From: Cheilinus undulatus
Taxonomy: Eukaryota > Chordata > Actinopteri > Labriformes > Labridae
Reading direction: 5' to 3'
Assembly (NCBI RefSeq): GCF_018320785.1
Contig: NC_054869.1
Coordinates: 32,652,289-32,716,288 of the forward strand
DNA: 64,000 nt
Shown: one piece after another, positions 60,453 through 64,000 of the stretch
How positions within the stretch are numbered: position 1 is the stretch's first letter
Layout: every line of letters begins with the position of its first letter
Made by a program: the position numbers and the translations under genes
Notes under the pieces: model-generated
What the model was told of the DNA's origin: nothing
Databases searched by the model: none
What the model saw: only the letters and a program-made list of their open reading frames with translations

Positions 60453-60584
60453 ATCCTAGAAGTGTATCCTGGCTGCTAACTACAGCATGTCTTTTGAGTG
60501 AGACCAAAATGTGGCTGTGGTGTAACATTTTGGTCTTCCTCAGAAGACATGCTGTAGTTAGCAGCCAGGATATACTTCTGGGAT
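60453..60584. repeat. Large near-perfect hairpin, 59-bp arms
   Basis: Arms 60453-60511 and 60526-60584 pair at 54 of 59 positions with no gap, around a 14-nt loop. Core words are TATCCTGGCTGCTAACTACA and its complement. No other copy of it was seen in the window. It could be a palindromic MITE or give a long hairpin RNA if transcribed. Confidence 0.92.
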
Positions 60585-60589
60585 TCTAC

Positions 60590-61470
60590 AGTGACGTTTG
60601 TGAGAGGGCACAGAGTGAAACTGAGCACAGATTAGATTCCTGTCAACCTGAAAATTTTCTTTGTTTAAGTTTAATCATGCCTTTAATTTTTTTCCAAGCC
60701 TGATTGTGGGCATGTAAAAGGCAGGAGGAAGATGTAAGTGAGCACATTACCAGGTGGATTGGGATTCACAAAGAGAATACTGTGTGAAGATGTGCATGTG
60801 CAAGGTTTTATAAATCAGAATATTTTTTGCTGATGGTAATTTAGGGTTTTTGGCACATGTGTTGTTCTAGTATGGATTCTAGGCAGTGTTTATGGACTGA
60901 CCAATAGCTCTGATTTGAGAAAAATGACATGAAGAAAATTGCAGATATGAGGTTTTGGCTTGCAATATTTTTTATGTTATGACTAATAATCAAATCTGCT
61001 ATTGATTTCGACTTCTACAACAATAGTGTTGAGCTTTTCCGCCCATAGGTGTGAGCATTAATGTGTTTGTCTCTATACTCTATGTCAGCCCTGTGACTGA
61101 CAGGAAACCATTCAGAGGTGTAACATTTTTTTCTCATCTGCTGACAGCTGGGATCAGCTCAGACAATGTGCTTTGGAATTTTCTTTGCCTCTACCAAATG
61201 TAATGGAGTAGTCCTTAATGTTGTTTGCATATTTGTATTGACTGAAATTGACTTGTGAGTGACAATTAAAATCAATTATGGAATGAAAATTTTATCTTTG
61301 TAATTCATTGAATTGACCCTTTAGGAAGTGGTGGGTAGGGGCCAAAAACTGGCTGCCTTTGTAAGTAACAGCTTACAGAACAACTTAACCCCACCAGTAA
61401 CTATCCCAAACTCCTGGAACATCTTTTTCATCATTAAAAGCTTTCATCACTGTTCTTTGCTCTAATTTTT
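60590..61470. other. Intergenic, nothing recognised
   Basis: AT-rich, no features supported. Confidence 0.5.
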
Positions 61471-61475
61471 TTTTG

Positions 61476-61660
61476 TTTTAAGATTTGTTTTTTGGGCCTT
61501 TTCATGCCTTTATTAGATAGAGGAGGACAGTGGATAGACTTTGAAACAGGGAAGAGAGTGGGAAGAGACATGCGGTAAAGGGTCACAGGACAGATTCAAA
61601 CCCAGGCCGCCCGCAAACATGGTGCACGCTTTTAACCACTTGGCCATCTGCACACCCCTG
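61476..61660 (-). mobile_element. tRNA-derived SINE with both pol III boxes, minus strand
   Basis: Read on the minus strand: A-box region TGGCCAAGTGGTTAAAAGC (complement of 61628-61646), B box GGTTTGAATCT (complement of 61592-61602), a body with CATGTCTCTTCCC and CCTGTTTCAAAG, and the tail AATAAAGGCATGAAAAGGCC. It is the best-preserved member of the family also seen at 44015, 44385 and 46703. Confidence 0.82.
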
Positions 61661-61664
61661 TTGC

Positions 61665-62235
61665 TCTTTGTTTAATAAGGAAATGCAAACCTTTTCCCTC
61701 TCATCCCTGTAAATACGTAAACGCTGCATGTTGTCTGCTTTATACTCATTAATGACACGGCATGGGCTGGATCAAGTGATCCTGTTAATAGTTACCGTTA
61801 TAAATGAATGAAAAACAATGACCTGAGGTTATTTTGTAGGCTGTATGATTTTAAAGAGTTACCGCGCTGGGATCATGGAGATCTTGTTATCAAAGACAGG
61901 CGCACGCTGATCGTCTCTCAGTTAATTATTTTTTTAATTTGATGTGATGCTTCAAAAGGCTTTTTATGTTCATTTTAGAATCATTTAGACTACCAAACAG
62001 ATGCAGTAAGGAACCTGTATGGATTAAACTGGTCCCAATGAGGTGATTTTTATTTTTTTTATTTTTTACCCTGAATGACCAATCGATTGGTTGATGCCTG
62101 GGTGCGATTTTGGTCGACCAAGTTTTTCTTTGGTTGACTACAGCCCTAAGTACTATTGCTAAATTCAAGCTAAAGCCACACCAGCAGCAGCCATTGCCAT
62201 CCGCTTCCACTTCAACTAAAAGCCCCCTCTAGTTC
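61665..62235. other. Intergenic, with a possible worn DNA-element end near 62.08-62.15 kb
   Basis: ATTTTGGTCGACCAAG with TTGGTTGACTACAGCCCTAAG resembles a TAGGGCTG-type hAT terminus (TTAGGGCTGTAGTCAACC on the minus strand). No matching second end was found. Confidence 0.4.
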
Positions 62236-62240
62236 AGACT

Positions 62241-62302
62241 GGAGCTTTGCAAGATGGATTTGCTTGATGACAAACTGGCAGATCCATCTGCTTTGCAAGG
62301 TT
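62241..62302 (-). repeat. Short palindromic MITE, copy 3, inverted
   Basis: GGAGCTTTGCAAGATGGATT and, after a short loop, GGCAGATCCATCTGCTTTGC: the complement of the unit at 12077 and 46167. Outside it, TTCAGACTGGAGC is the complement of the word that follows copies 1 and 2. Confidence 0.8.
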
Positions 62303-62304
62303 AA

Positions 62305-64000
62305 GGAAAGCATGCAAAATAGTAAAGCGGCCTTAGTCGAGCAGAAACACCAATCCACTCTTCTTCTGTAATTGCTTGTGTTTGCACAAGCGTTTCCCTG
62401 CGAGCCTTTTTACTCTCCCTACAAATACAAGTGAATAAAACATAATGTGGCACCCACTTTATCTCCCTTTAGCCGTTTTTCTCTTAATCTCTCTCACACA
62501 CACATATACACAGACACACACCTGCATAAATGCTGTGTCCTGCAGCTGGGAAGTGGCCTCTTGACTTTGACTGTTAAACCAATAAAAGCCAACTTCATTA
62601 TGGTCTCACCCGCAGCGATTGGACAGTTACACCGTGGCAATAAGTTGACAGGCAATAAAATCATGAACTACCTCAAGGGGATGGATCAACACACAAACAC
62701 ACACAATATGAATGCACACACACACATGCAGTGAAATGGATTTAATAATCCTGGCTGTGGGTCTGTACACTCACACATGTACATGGAGTTAAGGGAAACT
62801 CAGCATTTTCTGTTTCCTCTACTAAAGCACATTTTCTTCTTGTGTTTCTTCATGGGTGTGCTGAACTCTTCCCCTCAAGACTCGAGTCAACGACCCGAAA
62901 CACAACGACGGGCTCACTCCGGGCTTTCTCTGCTGCTTTTTTATTCAGTGTTTAAGAAGGGTCAGGCTCTGAAACTGTGATTGGCACTTTTTACCACTGC
63001 TGTGAGCTGACAGAACTTCCCAAACACTGCTCCAACAGCTGCCGTTATGTAGTATTTATGCCATTTCCGGCTGTGTTTCCGCTTAAAGGTGCACCATTTT
63101 CTGATGAGTCTTCTGTTATGAGGATGCAGAGAAGGAGAGCAGGGAGATGATTTGCCTGGAACGGCTTTACTTGGCCCACCTCAGCAGTTCTTGGTCTTGG
63201 TGGGGTCTCAGTGGCCCTCTCACCTCCTTCCCTCTCCAATCCCAACTTCCCCTTCCCTTAATCATAGTGACCCAGCCCACCTTGAGCCGCTGTGCTTTAG
63301 CATACTCAGCAGAACTGTGGTAATCAGTAATCAGCCTATGGGCCTAAGCCTGCATGTCTCCACACCAATAGCCTCAGCTAGAGCATCACTGTGCCATCAG
63401 CACACCTCTAGACTAATGTTATTTTAATCCTTGGGAAGTAACAACTCTAATTGAGCCTGAGGCAGTGCAGAATTTCCATAAACATGATGAAAACAACCCA
63501 GTTTAAAGATAAACTTCATGTAAATGGAAGCGAGACTTCTCACCCTGCAGATATACAGAGAGAACATTCCTTCAGCGCAGTATTTGCAGAGTGGCACACA
63601 GTCATCTGTACATTTATGCATATGTAAACAGAATAAAACACAAGTAGAAACTGACACTGATGCTTGCATGAAGTAACACAAACACATTTGCTTGTGTGTC
63701 ACATGCAAACCCTGCAGATTCTCTGGTAGTTTCACATTTGCACCTCATCTGCATGATGACAGGGCTCCGTATATATCTACGCAAGAAAACTGTTTGTTTG
63801 ACATATTTGAATCAGTTTGAATGAGCAGGTGTACACAGACACACCTGTAATTTGATTCCAGATTTGGATTACTTTAATAGAACAAATACAGAATTGGACA
63901 CATGCATGAAGGACATAAAGGTCAACAAATATAAGAAACATGGGATTACAAATTACAGGCCTGCAGATATAAATATATATTTTAAATTCCAAACAAACCA
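62305..64000. other. Intergenic, CA-rich patches, nothing else recognised
   Basis: CA-rich runs at about 62494-62522 and 62690-62729. No coding frame with family resemblance. Confidence 0.45.

Overview
The window looks like teleost fish nuclear DNA. It carries one clearly recognisable conserved vertebrate gene, hic2. It also has a small group of intronless class A GPCR genes and a repeat set typical of teleosts: Tc1/mariner copies, short hAT-like elements with 8-bp target duplications, tRNA-derived SINEs, an L2-type LINE tail and palindromic MITEs. There is no sign of bacterial or plasmid organisation (no operons, no CRISPR). Most of the sequence is AT-rich intergenic or intronic DNA.

Layout. 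1-11.5 kb: a GPCR cluster. A truncated receptor runs off the left edge (minus strand), a complete 288-codon receptor lies at about 6.2-7.1 kb (minus) and a second complete 288-codon receptor at 10.4-11.3 kb (plus). Decayed transposons separate them: a fold-back MITE, an old Tc1/mariner copy, a 1.2-kb Tc1 copy with both ends but a broken transposase, a hAT-like element carrying a minisatellite, and two more Tc1 fragments. 11.5-17 kb: repeats, then a CpG-rich block at about 16.93-17.46 kb, which is the best promoter candidate in the window. 17-34.8 kb: AT-rich DNA, possibly the first intron of hic2, with a long pyrimidine tract and many worn hAT-like fragments. 34.85-36.65 kb: the single hic2 coding exon, preceded by a good splice acceptor and followed by a probable long 3' UTR. 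42.8-64 kb: no protein-coding gene recognised; SINEs, nested insertions, hairpins and a 1.9-kb segment bounded by 65-bp inverted arms.

How the genes relate. The GPCRs look like a lineage-specific receptor family expanded locally. Both full copies lack the usual extracellular disulfide cysteines and the transmembrane-5 proline, a combination known from the melanocortin/S1P/cannabinoid-type receptors, though I cannot assign a ligand. hic2 encodes a BTB/zinc-finger transcriptional repressor unrelated to them. I found no strong evidence of a wholly new biological system. The best candidates for something undescribed are the disulfide-less receptor group, the 58.3-60.2 kb inverted-arm element, and the near-perfect 59-bp-arm hairpin beside it.
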